A DNA stretch of 64,000 nt, taken from Nannochloropsis salina CCMP1776 (lineage: Eukaryota; Sar; Eustigmatophyceae; Eustigmatales; Monodopsidaceae). Position numbers and translations under genes: made by a program. The notes under the pieces are model-generated. The model was given only the letters and a program-made list of their open reading frames with translations, was not told the origin of the DNA and ran no database searches. This document shows positions 43,610 through 53,555 of the stretch, one piece after another. Each line of letters begins with the position of its first letter. The stretch's first letter is position 1. The stretch lies in NCBI GenBank assembly GCA_004565275.1, contig SDOX01000010.1:257446-321445 (forward strand), read 5' to 3'.

Positions 43610-44457
43610 CGTGGAGGTGGATCGCCGCTTTTCTTCAAAGAAAAAGCCTTTTCTTTTCTTCCGAAGATTTTTTTTCTTCGCGATGCCATTAGTGCACGCT
43701 TGATCAATGGAAATTGTTTAGTTTTTTTTCAACCTACAATTAAATTTATCTACACTTAAATGCATGCACGCTCAAACCTCCTCGCCCAAGCAGGATTATG
43801 CTACGATCCTCCCAGTCGCAGGACTTGATGGAGTTGAGCTCCCTTTCGAGCTCCTCTGCGCGCCCCGAGGGGACGACTGATAAACCTGCTTAGTCAGTGA
43901 CCGAGCCGGCCCGCGCTCTCATGTTCGCGGGAGCCACGACTTCGGGTGGGAGAAAAAACAAGAAACGGAACAGAGGGGAGACGTGGCGTCGGGCAACGAG
44001 GTGCGGCCCGTCGATGATGAGGGCACACTCGCGCAGCACCTCCTAGCTGCAACAGAGCATCCTGAGGACTACCTGGCCGTCAAGTACCGCCATTTCGATC
44101 CAAACAACCCGTGGCCGAATCAAAACAGAAGCCGCAACAGCTTGCACAAGTTGGGAATGGAAAAGGTGGGACGTGGAGATGGGCAATCTGAGAAGCCTTT
44201 GATTATTGGACTGTGTGGGATGTGGATATGCATGGGGTATAAATAGGCCACCTGAGAACATCAATTCTTCTCTTGCCGCGAAACACTTGGTTTGTATTGT
44301 TGCCAGAAAGTTTGATTCCCTTTTCTGGCGAGAACTAATGTTTTGCTTTTTCTTGCAAAGAGACATTTTTTTGATTGAGAAGTATCATTGTCTTCCTTAA
44401 TTCTTTCCTTCACAGAAAAACAAGTTTTCTTGACAAGGAAACTTATTTTGGGTGGCT

Positions 44458-44590
44458 GGTCAGGAGACAAAGAACAATCCATATAGGAAAAAAATCGTTC
44501 CTAGAAAAGAAATATATATATATATGGTCAGGAGACAAAGAATAATCCATATAGGAAAAAATTCGTTCCTAGAAAAGAAATATGCATATA
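44458..44590 (+). repeat. 68-base tandem duplication
   Basis: Two adjacent copies (44458-44525 and 44526-44590) starting GGTCAGGAGACAAAGAA and ending in AT dinucleotides, differing at a few bases, so duplicated fairly recently. Confidence 0.9.
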
Positions 44591-44856
44591 TATATATTTA
44601 TTTTTTTTAAATTTTTTTTTCCAGGAGAAAACCTTTCTTGAGTAACTGGCTAGGGAAAGGAGAAGTATTGTGTTTTCTTCAAAAAAAGCGCATAATTTTT
44701 CTCCAGGAATTTTTTGGGGTACTTCGGGCATGACTTTCCTCGCAAAGAGGAAAAATTCCTTTGAATGATCTTTCTTTTCCTTTTCTTTGCCGGAAACGAT
44801 CTTCTTCATAGGCATGGCTTTGACCTCTCCAAGTGCAAGCGTCGCTTTCTGGAAGG

Positions 44857-44881
44857 CGATGACGTGATGGAAAAGGTACCC
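44857..44881 (+). repeat. Direct repeat, copy 3
   Basis: Third exact copy of the 25-base unit at 43524 and 43581, same orientation, about 1.25 kb downstream at the other side of the AT-rich island. Confidence 0.9.
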
Positions 44882-45366
44882 ATGGCCCTACAGCGAGACT
44901 CGTGCGCTGTTGCACTGAAATTTTCAATGCAGTAGATAGTGGGAAATGGGATGCCCCCCGTATCGTACATGGATTGGGCTACGTGGGTAGTGTATGAGAG
45001 GTCTTGATGCTTCTTTCCGTTTGGAGAGATTAAGAGGGGTTTCGTGCTCGAGCCTCGTGGCGGTTGGTAAGATTCCCTACCGCTCCCATGGTTTTTTAAC
45101 AGGGGGACAGGAATGTTTGTCGCAGTCTCGTATATCAAGCTCATACTTCTCTCTGTGAATTTCTTTGTGCAGGCCTCCCTTGGTGTAGAGGCAGCTGTAG
45201 CGGCATCCGCATTATAAGGAGGAGAGGTGCTTGTGGGGTTTGTCCATTCCGTGTGAGCGAACGGATTGACGAACAACAGGAATTGAGAAGCGGAGAAATT
45301 CCAAGCAACTTTAAGACAAGAATTTAAAGAAGACATCATTCGGATATATACACACGGTCAGACAGT

Positions 45367-47415
45367 ATGTCGGTAGCAACAGACGTGATGGATGCTGGAG
45401 GCATCGGCACATTCAACTTGGAGCATGGGTTTCCGGAGGCCGTCGTGCGGGGGTTCCGCTCGGGCCTTTTGACGGATTACGATTACCACCATCTGACGCA
45501 GGTACATTGGGGGAGCCGTCTTATTGAGGAGGATGTGGGTGGGAGTAGCGGCCCAAAACAGGCGCCGTGTCGTATGTCTGAGAGCACTGGAGAATTGCGA
45601 CAGCGGCGACGCTTGTCGGGGCTTGGGACAGGGCATGCTCTGGTGCCGTGGCAAAGGGGCTGACACTAGAGGGTGCATCATAGCGTAGAAGTGCAATAAC
45701 AGTCGATCTTGTCTGATTTCCCCCTTTTCTTCTCCTCCTGCACTCCCCAGTGCGAGACCCTGGAGGACATGAAGATGAACCTGCAGGAGACGGACTACGA
45801 CCAGTTCATGTCGAACGAGCAGCACATCACTCCCGCCTCCTTCCGCGAGAAGGCCTTGCAGAAGTTGGTGCAGGAAATGGATTTCTTGCGCGCACACGCG
45901 GTGGAGCCATTGGCCACGTTCCTGGACTACATCTCCTACGAATTCATGATCGATAACGTGATGCTTCTGTTAAAGGGGACCTTGAGCGGTCGAAGCGCGA
46001 ACGAGCTTATCAAGCAGTGCAACCCTCTGGGGCTTTTCAAAGAGAGCACGATGCGTTCCATCCCCACATTCGAGGCCTCGCCCAAAGGGTACGCGGACCT
46101 GTACCAGACGGTCCTGATCGACACCCCCGTGGGCCCCTACTTCTCTCAGTACCTGGAGGACAGCGCAGAGCATCTGGGGGATGCCTCGGAGATGAGGAAC
46201 ATTCTGGAAGAAGTTCAGATTGAGGTAGGTGGAAAGGCGGGCGTGACGGGGGCTGGGGCGTGGTCGGGACCGACGATGGCGGAGAGGAAGCTCCTCAGGG
46301 GGTGTGCCATGGGTCATGGGACGGGGGTGGGGAGCGTAGGCGCCAGTAGGGGGCTGATCCGATCCGCCCGTGTCCATTTCCGTGAAGATGACACTCGCCG
46401 TTCCCCCCTTGCATCCCACCAGGTTATCAAGAACTCCCTCCACAAGCTCTACCTCGAGGACTTCTACAGGGTCACCCAGGCAATAGGGGGGGAGACCGCC
46501 AACTTTATGGGCCACCTGATCATGCTGCGCGCGGACCGGATGGCCATCAACATCACTGTGAACAGGTATCCCTTCCCTCCCTGCTCCCCGTCCTTTCCCG
46601 CGGGCTCGACTTCTCCTCCTCAACGATCCCCTCCCTCTCTTCCTCCCTCTTCCCTCCCTCCCTCCCTCCCTCCCTCCCTCCCTCCCTCCCTCTCTCCCTT
46701 TCTCCCTTTCTCAGCATCGGCACCCCCCTCAACGAGCCCGCCATGCGCTCCACCCGTCACAAGCTCTACCCTGCCGTTGGTTACCTGTATCCCGCCGGGA
46801 CCGCCCGTTTGGCCGATGTCACCGACGAGAACAACATCGAATACGCGCTCAGCGCCGTGCCCGAGTACCAAAAACTCTACGCCTCCCTAGCGGGCTTGAA
46901 GGTCCTTGTCACCTCTCCCTCGTTTCCTCCCTCTCTTTCACCCTCCCTCATTCCTTCTCTCCTCCTCCGGCGGGACGATGCCGCCCCGGACGCGGCTGGC
47001 TTCTATGAAAAGTGCGTCTGAACGGGCCCCTATACCCCCCTTTCCCCCTCTTTGTCTCCCAGGACAAGACCTTGGAGGACGTGTTTTACGAGCAGGACGT
47101 GCGAGCCTTCGAGATGGCCTTCGACGGACAGATGCATTTCGCCTCCTTCTACGCCTACGTGAAGCTGAAGGAGCAGGAGATAAGGTGCGGGAGGAGGGAG
47201 GGGGGGATAGGAAGCAATGGGGTGTGCTATGTTTTGTCTAGGCGGTTGGGGGGCTTTTATCATGAATTTACTCACTTGGTGACTTCCTCCCTCTCAGGAA
47301 CCTCGTCTGGATCGCCGAGTGCATCCTCCAAGGCCAGAAGGAAGAGATCAACAAATTCGTTCCGATCTTCTCGGACTCGGCGCCGTGGCGGCTGGCGGGA
47401 AAAGTGGGTCGATGA
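45367..47415 (+). CDS. V-type proton ATPase V0 subunit d
   Basis: Peripheral V0 subunit that couples the central stalk to the proteolipid ring of the vacuolar proton pump. Six exons: 45367-45501, 45751-46224, 46423-46565, 46715-46901, 47063-47184, 47298-47415; 392 residues (family about 350). Motifs: [111 protein letters not shown] and [22 protein letters not shown]. The human order EYKLLFEGAGSNPGDKTLED fixes the exon 4-5 join, although its donor (AAG|GTCCTT) is weak. The C-terminus extends beyond the usual FVPIF end with [14 protein letters not shown]. Introns carry long TCCC arrays. Confidence 0.95.
46628..46690. repeat. (TCCC)n pyrimidine tract in a V-ATPase d intron
   Basis: Tandem CCCT/TCCC units just upstream of the exon 4 acceptor. 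Similar tracts occur in other introns of the window. Confidence 0.85.
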
Positions 47416-47883
47416 GGGAGGGAAGGAGTGAAGGAGGTGGGTGGGTGAGAGGGATGATACGAGGGAACGAGGGGGCCCGGAGGCCTGGAAGGGGCGTGGA
47501 CAGGCCATGATACAGCACTGATTTGTGGATGAGAACGCGGGGGAATAAGCGTGGATGTGAGGGGAGGGGCATCTGTAGACAGATCGGTGATCAGAGGGGT
47601 CCTGCAGGATCTGGTCGAGGGGGAAAGGCGTAGAGGGAGAAGGGGATAGAGCCTATGCCCAGGTACAGAGTACAAGAAATGAAATCGAACATAAAAGCAA
47701 AGGGACATCCAGGAGCCCCATCCTGGACGACCCTCACCTCCCTATCCACTTCCTCGGCGAACAGCCTTCAAACCGTTATTTAAAAGGTTAAATTTTGCTT
47801 CACCTGCGTGACGATCATTACAGCGCATCTGAGAACAGCTTATGTACACTCGTGGCCCTCTACCCTCTATGTTCCCCCCGTGG
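47416..47883. other. Intergenic, convergent 3' ends
   Basis: Between V-ATPase d (+) and the KDPG-aldolase-like gene (-). No gene recognised. Confidence 0.5.
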
Positions 47884-48942
47884 TCACCCCCCGTCGACGG
47901 CCTCGCCCTCCATCTCCCCGTCCGGGGCCCTTTCCAGAGCCTGGATGAAGTCCCGGGCTCGGCTGGCCAGCTCCCCTCTCTTCAGCCCGGCTTGAAATAG
48001 CGTGGATCCCAGCGCAAAGCCCTTTGCACCTGCTGCCCGATAGGCGGGCATGTCCTCTGCCTTTACCCCTCCCGAAACGAGCAAGCGCGTGGGCGGGGGC
48101 AAGATTGCCGCGATAGAAGCCACCATGCCTGGAGGTACGGCTTGGGAAGGAAAAAGTTTCAACACCTTTGCCCCATGTTTAAGCGCCAGAAAGGCCTCCG
48201 TGGGCGTCAAAATGCCTGGAAGGCATAGGATTCCGTGCTTATGGGCCCGCAATATGATATCAGGGTCGGTGTGGGGGCAGCTTATGAAGGAAGCCCCCGC
48301 GGCGGCGGCAAGGTCCACCTGTGCCACAGATACGACCGTGGCCGCGCCCAATGCCAGCGGTGGTAACGTCTCATCATACCCACTTCCCGACGTGGGCGCG
48401 TGGGAAGGCCAAAAGGAAGAAGCAGCGCCAGACGAGGAGATGAGGGATGCCAGGGCCTTCAACCCCTCAAAGCCAGCAGGGGACTCCGCGGGAACGCTGA
48501 CCATGGTCAGGCCTGCCTGTCGTAGCGTCTGCAAGGTTTCGTACATATCTGTGGTCGTTACACCCCGCAAGACAGCAACAAGGGGGCATGCATCGAGGCA
48601 CGCCAACGCGTGGGCCTCTCTAGTCGTGGTGGCGGGGCCGGGAAGTGTGGAGGGAGGAGAAAAGCCGGCATGCTGCGTGGCAGAAAAAGAAGACGGCGAA
48701 GGAAACCATGCAGGATCGTCATCAAATGGTTTGGCGGCTTTTATGGATGGTTGTGAACAGTAGGCGAGACCGGTATGAGAAGTGTAGAGGCCCGAAGGCA
48801 TGCGCTCCCGACGTTGAAGAAGAGGAGACCGGGGAGGGCCCCAGGCGTCACCGGCTGCCGTGCTCCAAAGAAGAAAAAGCACGTAACGAGACAGCCACAT
48901 GGTGTCACGCCCACCAACCGTGGCCCACATGGCCTGCAACAT
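47884..48942 (-). CDS. KDPG/KDPGal aldolase-like protein, probably plastid-targeted
   Basis: Class I aldolase fold of the Entner-Doudoroff/De Ley-Doudoroff family (KDPG or KDPGal to pyruvate plus glyceraldehyde 3-phosphate). About 352 residues; the fold occupies roughly 120-345. Seen: PLVAVLRGVTTTDMYETLQ, GAATVVSVAQVDLAAAAGA, GILCLPGILTPTEAFLAL, the Schiff-base Lys in AKVLKLFPSQAV, LVSGGVKAEDMPAY and FALGSTLFQAG. The Glu that in DgoA precedes IPLNSP is replaced by Ser here (MVSVPAESP), and the TPN motif reads CPH, so catalysis may differ. The N-terminus (MWLSRYVLFLLWSTAAGDA|WGPP) looks like a signal peptide followed by an aromatic +1 residue, as in plastid signals of secondary algae. Start uncertain: ATG 48942, 48930 or 48900 are all in frame. 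Confidence 0.8.
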   Translation of the reverse strand: MLQAMWATVGGRDTMWLSRYVLFLLWSTAAGDAWGPPRSPLLQRRERMPSGLYTSHTGLAYCSQPSIKAAKPFDDDPAWFPSPSSFSATQHAGFSPPSTLPGPATTTREAHALACLDACPLVAVLRGVTTTDMYETLQTLRQAGLTMVSVPAESPAGFEGLKALASLISSSGAASSFWPSHAPTSGSGYDETLPPLALGAATVVSVAQVDLAAAAGASFISCPHTDPDIILRAHKHGILCLPGILTPTEAFLALKHGAKVLKLFPSQAVPPGMVASIAAILPPPTRLLVSGGVKAEDMPAYRAAGAKGFALGSTLFQAGLKRGELASRARDFIQALERAPDGEMEGEAVDGG

Positions 48943-49179
48943 GTGAAAGAAAGCGCAGTGAGAGGGCAAGAACGATTGAGAACCGGGGGTATGCGCTGAT
49001 ACTGACTTCTCGCGCAAAGAGAAAGTCAAGTTGAACGACGGGTTTGAACTGAACGAGGGAGGGGGGAGGTTAAAATTCTGCGTGTCTTTTAAAAACAAAT
49101 ATCGCGTCTTACCACAATTTCCTCGACTTTTGAGGTTTTGAAAATAAGTACTATATTTACGTGCACTTTCTTTTTAAAT

Positions 49180-51516
49180 CTATAGGCGCGCCACTAAACC
49201 TTGTCCCTTTCGCACGAGGTCCTGGAGCAACCCCGCTGGCCTAAAATGTGAGCAGCAAGGGTACTTCTGAGCGTACTTGTTCAACCCTGCAAGCAGATTG
49301 GCCAATCCTACATGGTGCTCTGCGTAGTACATAGGCCCCCCACGCCACGCGGGAAACCCGTAGCCATAAATCCAGACAATGTCAACATCACTTCCCGACT
49401 TGGCGATCCCTTCTTCGATAATTTTAATGCCTTCATTTAGGAGGGGAAAAATACTTCGTTCAAGAATTTCCTTGTCCGTGTGCGGAGGATTACGTGGTGT
49501 TAAACCTTTAGAACGACGAAAATTTTCCAAGAAAGTCTGAACACTGGGATCAGGCAGAGGGGTGCGCCCTTTGCCTATAGCAGGATCGTAACGATACCAC
49601 CCGCGGCCGTTTTTCTGACCCAGCCTTCCGCTGGACTCGGAAAGTTTGTCAGCCACGTCTGAATCACGCTCTGAGGAAAGATTGCCCCTGCCAGTTGAGC
49701 TTTCCTTCAGCTTTCGTTGCTGCCGTTGTTGCTTGATGCGGCGGGCAACGTCCAGGCCAGCAATGTCAGACATGACGAAAGGCCCGACGGGGAAACCAAA
49801 GTCGAAGAGGAGCTTGTCGATGCGATATGGGTCGGCGCCCTCTTCCACCTTTGTTCATCGTAGGGTCAGATGGCGGTAAACACGCGCAATCAAAAAAAGG
49901 ACCGGAGGTGGGACACGAGTAGGGGCATACACAGAGGAGTGGAGGTGGCGCCACGACCCTCCCATGCGACCACTCACCATCAGTTGGAGCTCCTTCTGAT
50001 AGCTGAAGAGCATCCGATTCCCGACGAAGCCGTCGCAGTTCCCCACGGCCACGCATACCTTCTTCATCCGCTTGATCACAGCGGCGAGGGCTCCGACGAC
50101 CGCGGTGGAGGAAGCTTGTCCACGGACCACTTCCACCAGCCTCATCATGTGGGCGGGACTGAAAAAGTGCATGCCAAGAACCCGGTCGGGTCGACGTGTG
50201 ACGGCTGCGATGTCGTCGATCGAGAGGGTGGAGGTGTTGGTGGCGAGGATGGTGCTCGGGCGGCACTGCGCGTCCAGGCGCCGGAAGATGTCCTTCTTGA
50301 GGGCCATGTCCTCAAACACCGCCTCCACTACCAGGTCAGTCTCGGACAAATCGCCGAGCGACAGCGTGCCTTGGAAGCGTCGTTGGCTCGCCCAGACAGC
50401 GGCCTGGGCCGCCGACATGAGTCCTCGCCGGACCCGGGAGGCTACGATCCCCTGCACTACTTCGTGGGCCCTGGCCAAGGCCTCCGTCGTCACCTCCACC
50501 AGAGTCACCCGCGCGCCCGCATCCAAAAAGGCAATGGCAATGCCCGCTCCCATGGTCCCCCCGCCCACCACCCCCACGTGCCTGATCTCCACCAAGGACT
50601 CGTCCCCTCTCAGCCCTAGGTGATGATCAGACGCAACCCTGCGCTCGCTGAAGAAGACGTACCGTCGCGCCTTAGATTGCTCGCTGCGCAAGAGCCGATT
50701 GAATACCCGAGCCTCCAGATCCAAGCCTCTCCGAGGGTCAGGCAGAGCCGCCGCAGCCAGGGCCTCCAGGGCACCCTGAAAAGCCTCCCCCCCTCGATCG
50801 GAGGCCTCTACCTTGATCCCTGCCTTCTTTGCGAACGTTTGGCATGTCTCTAAAGGGTTCAAAGCATTGCTGGGGACGGGAAAATTGATGGTCCGTCGAT
50901 GGCATCCGGTCTTCGGGTCGTTCACGACAGTCAACGCCACCTCCTGCAATGCAGCCCCTGCCTCCTTCCCACCCTTTGCCACCGCGTCCACTAATCCAAT
51001 ACCGTGGGCCTCGGTGCTGGGAAGAGGATCGCCCGTCAGGACCATGCGGACCGCTGCCTCCCATCCTACCAGGCGAGGGAGCCTCTGGGTCCCCCCGGCC
51101 CCTGGAATCAACCCAAGCTTGACTTCGGGCAAGCCCAAAAGGGCCGTAGGCATTGATACCCGATAATGACAGGCGAGAGCGACTTCAAGGCCACCACCAA
51201 ATGCGTACTTATGGATGCAGGCTACAGTGGGTACGGTGGCACTTTCGATCTCCTCGATCAAGAGACTTAAAGGTCCCACTTCTGCATTATCGCGGGAGGG
51301 TGGGTTGTCAAACTCTTTGATATCTGCACCTCCTGAGAATGGAAGCCCCTCTCCACTCATTAGAAGGATAGCCCGGATGCTGGCATCTTGTTGCGCACTC
51401 GCGACTGCTTCCTTCAGACGCGTGCACAGCTTCTTGCTCAGTGCATTAACGGGGGGATTACTGAAGCGAATAATTGCTACCCTCTTATCAGGACACACTT
51501 CAGCTGCGACGCTCAT
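49180..51516 (-). CDS. Peroxisomal multifunctional enzyme type 1 (enoyl-CoA hydratase / 3-hydroxyacyl-CoA dehydrogenase)
   Basis: Bifunctional beta-oxidation enzyme of the EHHADH/plant MFP class. Exons 51516-49978 and 49848-49180 join in phase 0 (KELQLM|VEEGADPYRID), giving 735 residues (human EHHADH is 723). The N-terminal crotonase domain holds GLPFSGGADIKEF, ACIHKYAFGGGLEVALAC and LPEVKLGLIPGAGGTQRLPR, with both Glu residues expected for hydratase activity. The NAD domain starts VGVVGGGTMGAGIAIAFLDAG (about 312), followed by ATNTSTLSIDDIA, HFFSPAHMMRLVEVV and GNCDGFVGNRM. Exon 2 has FGFPVGPFVMSDIAGLDV and YGYGFPAWRGGPMYYA. The protein ends VARL, and ARL is an accepted PTS1, so peroxisomal location is likely. 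ATG 51516 (MSVAAEVCPDKRV) is the first ATG. Confidence 0.95.
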
Positions 51517-51952
51517 GGCTGTTTTTATTATTTGCAACCTTTGCCTGTCTAGTTTTTATTTGGTGAAAAATGGTTTCGCTCCTGAACGGACGATCTGTGG
51601 AAGTGAGTACTACAAGCAGGGCATATGGTCGTTTTGCATTTGTCCGTTGCGTCACGCTTTGACGGATGCTCCTCCCGGCTTATTGATTCCCTTCAGGAGA
51701 TCCCAGTCCCCACAATTATGTGAGAGGTGGCATCTGAATTGTTAAGGAAGATGCTCACTTCATGGTAAGGTTCGAGCTTAAAACGCGACTACGTTCCTGA
51801 GAGTTGCACGGCCAGGAGGTTATTTTACCGTCAAATTCACACCATCATTATTGCTTTCTGGGAATATGAAAATCGACAGAGCTCGTGCACAAGACCAGCC
51901 CACAATTAGTTGTACGTTCCCTTTTTGATCTATTGTTTCATTTTTTATTCTA
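51517..51952. other. Intergenic
   Basis: Between the mitochondrial carrier 3' end and the MFE start, both minus strand. It should hold the MFE promoter. Nothing else recognised. Confidence 0.5.
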
Positions 51953-53260
51953 TCAGGAAAGCAAGTTGTGAATTTCCCCTTTGAGGGTATCGTATACGCT
52001 CATGGAAATCATCGTCGAGGGAGTGAAGAAGGCGATCCTAGCACCGGAGCCTTTGAACAGCCCACGAAAACCATCTCGATTGTATACCTTGATCAACCCG
52101 TCTAGTGTGTTATGGTATTGCTCCCTTACAATCGCGGCGGTGTCTGCTACTCGTTCCCCCTTTACCATCGGGAGGTGCGACGGTGGAGCCGTCGGGGCGC
52201 CGTGAACCTGAGCCGGGGATCCCACTCCCGTCCACGAGGCCCCGGTAGATGAAGGGAAGCTAGCAGACGGCGCAGGAGAGGAGTGCGGGGCAGGAGTCAA
52301 TGGAGGAAGTGAAGAGCCTCGTTGCACCTGTAGTCTTAGACGGACGAGATCCATGGGGTTGGTGATGAGGGAGGCGAGCGCGCCAGCGCTTGCTGCCGAC
52401 GCCAAGGTCATGTGGAAAGGTAGCGCCTCTGCCTTGTCCAGATGCAGGTGGCGGAGTCCCCACCCTTTGAAAGTCTCGTAAAAGACGAAGTAGAAAGCAG
52501 AGAAGGGGCCGAAAGATAAGAGCGTCGCTCCATAGCCCCGATAGACACCTCGCAAGCCCTCTTGTCGCGCGATTGTCGACAGTGCATGCCACGTCCCTCT
52601 ATACATAGGCAGACTTCCCGGAATCTCCCGTCCGTTGAGCAACCGGCGCTGCACCTGCAGCCGCTCCTTTACCACGTCGACAGGGACGTAGATCAGGCAC
52701 GATGCGGTCTCGGCCGCCATGCCCGCACTGAAATGACCCACGAACTGATAGTCGTGCTGCAGTGCAGGTATGGAAAGGCACAGTTTTTTCGCATACTCGT
52801 ACGTGGCGAGATACAGCATGAAAGCAGGTGTACCAATGCTGACGACTGTCCCGAGGCCTCTGTAAAGCCCCCCCAGACCCTCTTGCTGCAATGTCTGTCG
52901 AAAAACCTGTAAAGTGCTTGTAAACTCGCTTCCGGGGTTCTGAAGTCGGGCCTTGCACGTGTCCAGAGGGTGGCAAAGAATCCGAGAGATGACACCAGCT
53001 GTGGCACTTGCCAACATGGACTCAAGAAACTGAGAGTGCGATGAGGTGTCAGTGAATTATTTAAAGGCGAGGGAGGACAGCGCAAGCAACGGTGGAAAAA
53101 CCTCCCGCCACCATGCGGTGCTAGTAGCGTTCAAGCGAGGACGCACGCTTTTGTCTCCTATATCGGGCCTCACACGTAAGAAAGTTTTCAACGCAAAAGT
53201 GACGGCACGCACCTGGGTGGATGAGCTCGTATCAACCTCCTCCCCTCCTACTTCCTCCAT
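51953..53260 (-). CDS. Mitochondrial carrier family (SLC25) protein
   Basis: Six-helix metabolite carrier. Exon 1 (53260-53213) encodes MEEVGGEEVDTSSSTQ and joins in phase 0 to exon 2 (53029-51953, FLESMLASATAGVISR), giving 374 residues. The three carrier signatures are present: HPLDTCKARLQ, VPVDVVKERLQVQRR and NPMDLVRLRLQVQRG, each after an odd-numbered helix, together with GLYRGLG, GVYRGYGATLL and GLFKGSGAR after even ones. An insertion of about 60 Pro/Ser-rich residues sits in the last matrix loop. FGPFSAFYFVFYE and the signature residues resemble SAM/iron-type carriers more than ADP/ATP carriers, but the substrate cannot be assigned by eye. Only 295 bases separate its start from the TDP2-like gene. 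Confidence 0.93.
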
Positions 53261-53555
53261 GGTCTTGTCCTTCCCCACGAATTGTACGAGCACTAATTTT
53301 GGTGCGGTGAATTAAGTATGTCTTGCGAATCAAACATGCCACTTCTTCCCATTAGGAAGCCCTCATAACTCTGCGGCATCGCCCAAAAATGCGTTTCCCA
53401 TGACGCCTCGCTGTCTCTGCTTCGATCGCTTAGCTGCCGCAGGTAACGAGGCCCTCTCCTTTTATGCCTAAGAGACCACGATATGAGACAAAATATTTCA
53501 ATTTTGCGTGAAGTTCTTAAAAAAACATGTTTTTTCTTTTTCTAACAGGAGGCCT

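Larger units (their letters stand above)
43283..45366. other. AT-rich repeat island between MFSD1 and V-ATPase d
   Basis: A 2.1 kb gap between head-to-head genes, much AT-richer than the rest, especially 43620-44800. It holds three copies of a 25-base direct repeat, a 68-base tandem duplication and many short imperfect palindromes (listed separately). A GC-normal patch at 43780-44165 has an open frame without an ATG (about 43980-44246) containing EDYLAVKYRHFDPNNPW and ending near a GT donor; it may be an exon or gene remnant of unknown identity. No transposase, reverse transcriptase or terminal inverted repeats were recognised. Confidence 0.6.

Noticed and set aside
44806-45339. 177-codon minus-strand frame with ATG at 45339
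   Set aside because: Starts only 27 bases from the V-ATPase d ATG, runs through repeat copy 3, and has no recognisable domain. Kept out of the gene list, though a small gene cannot be fully excluded.
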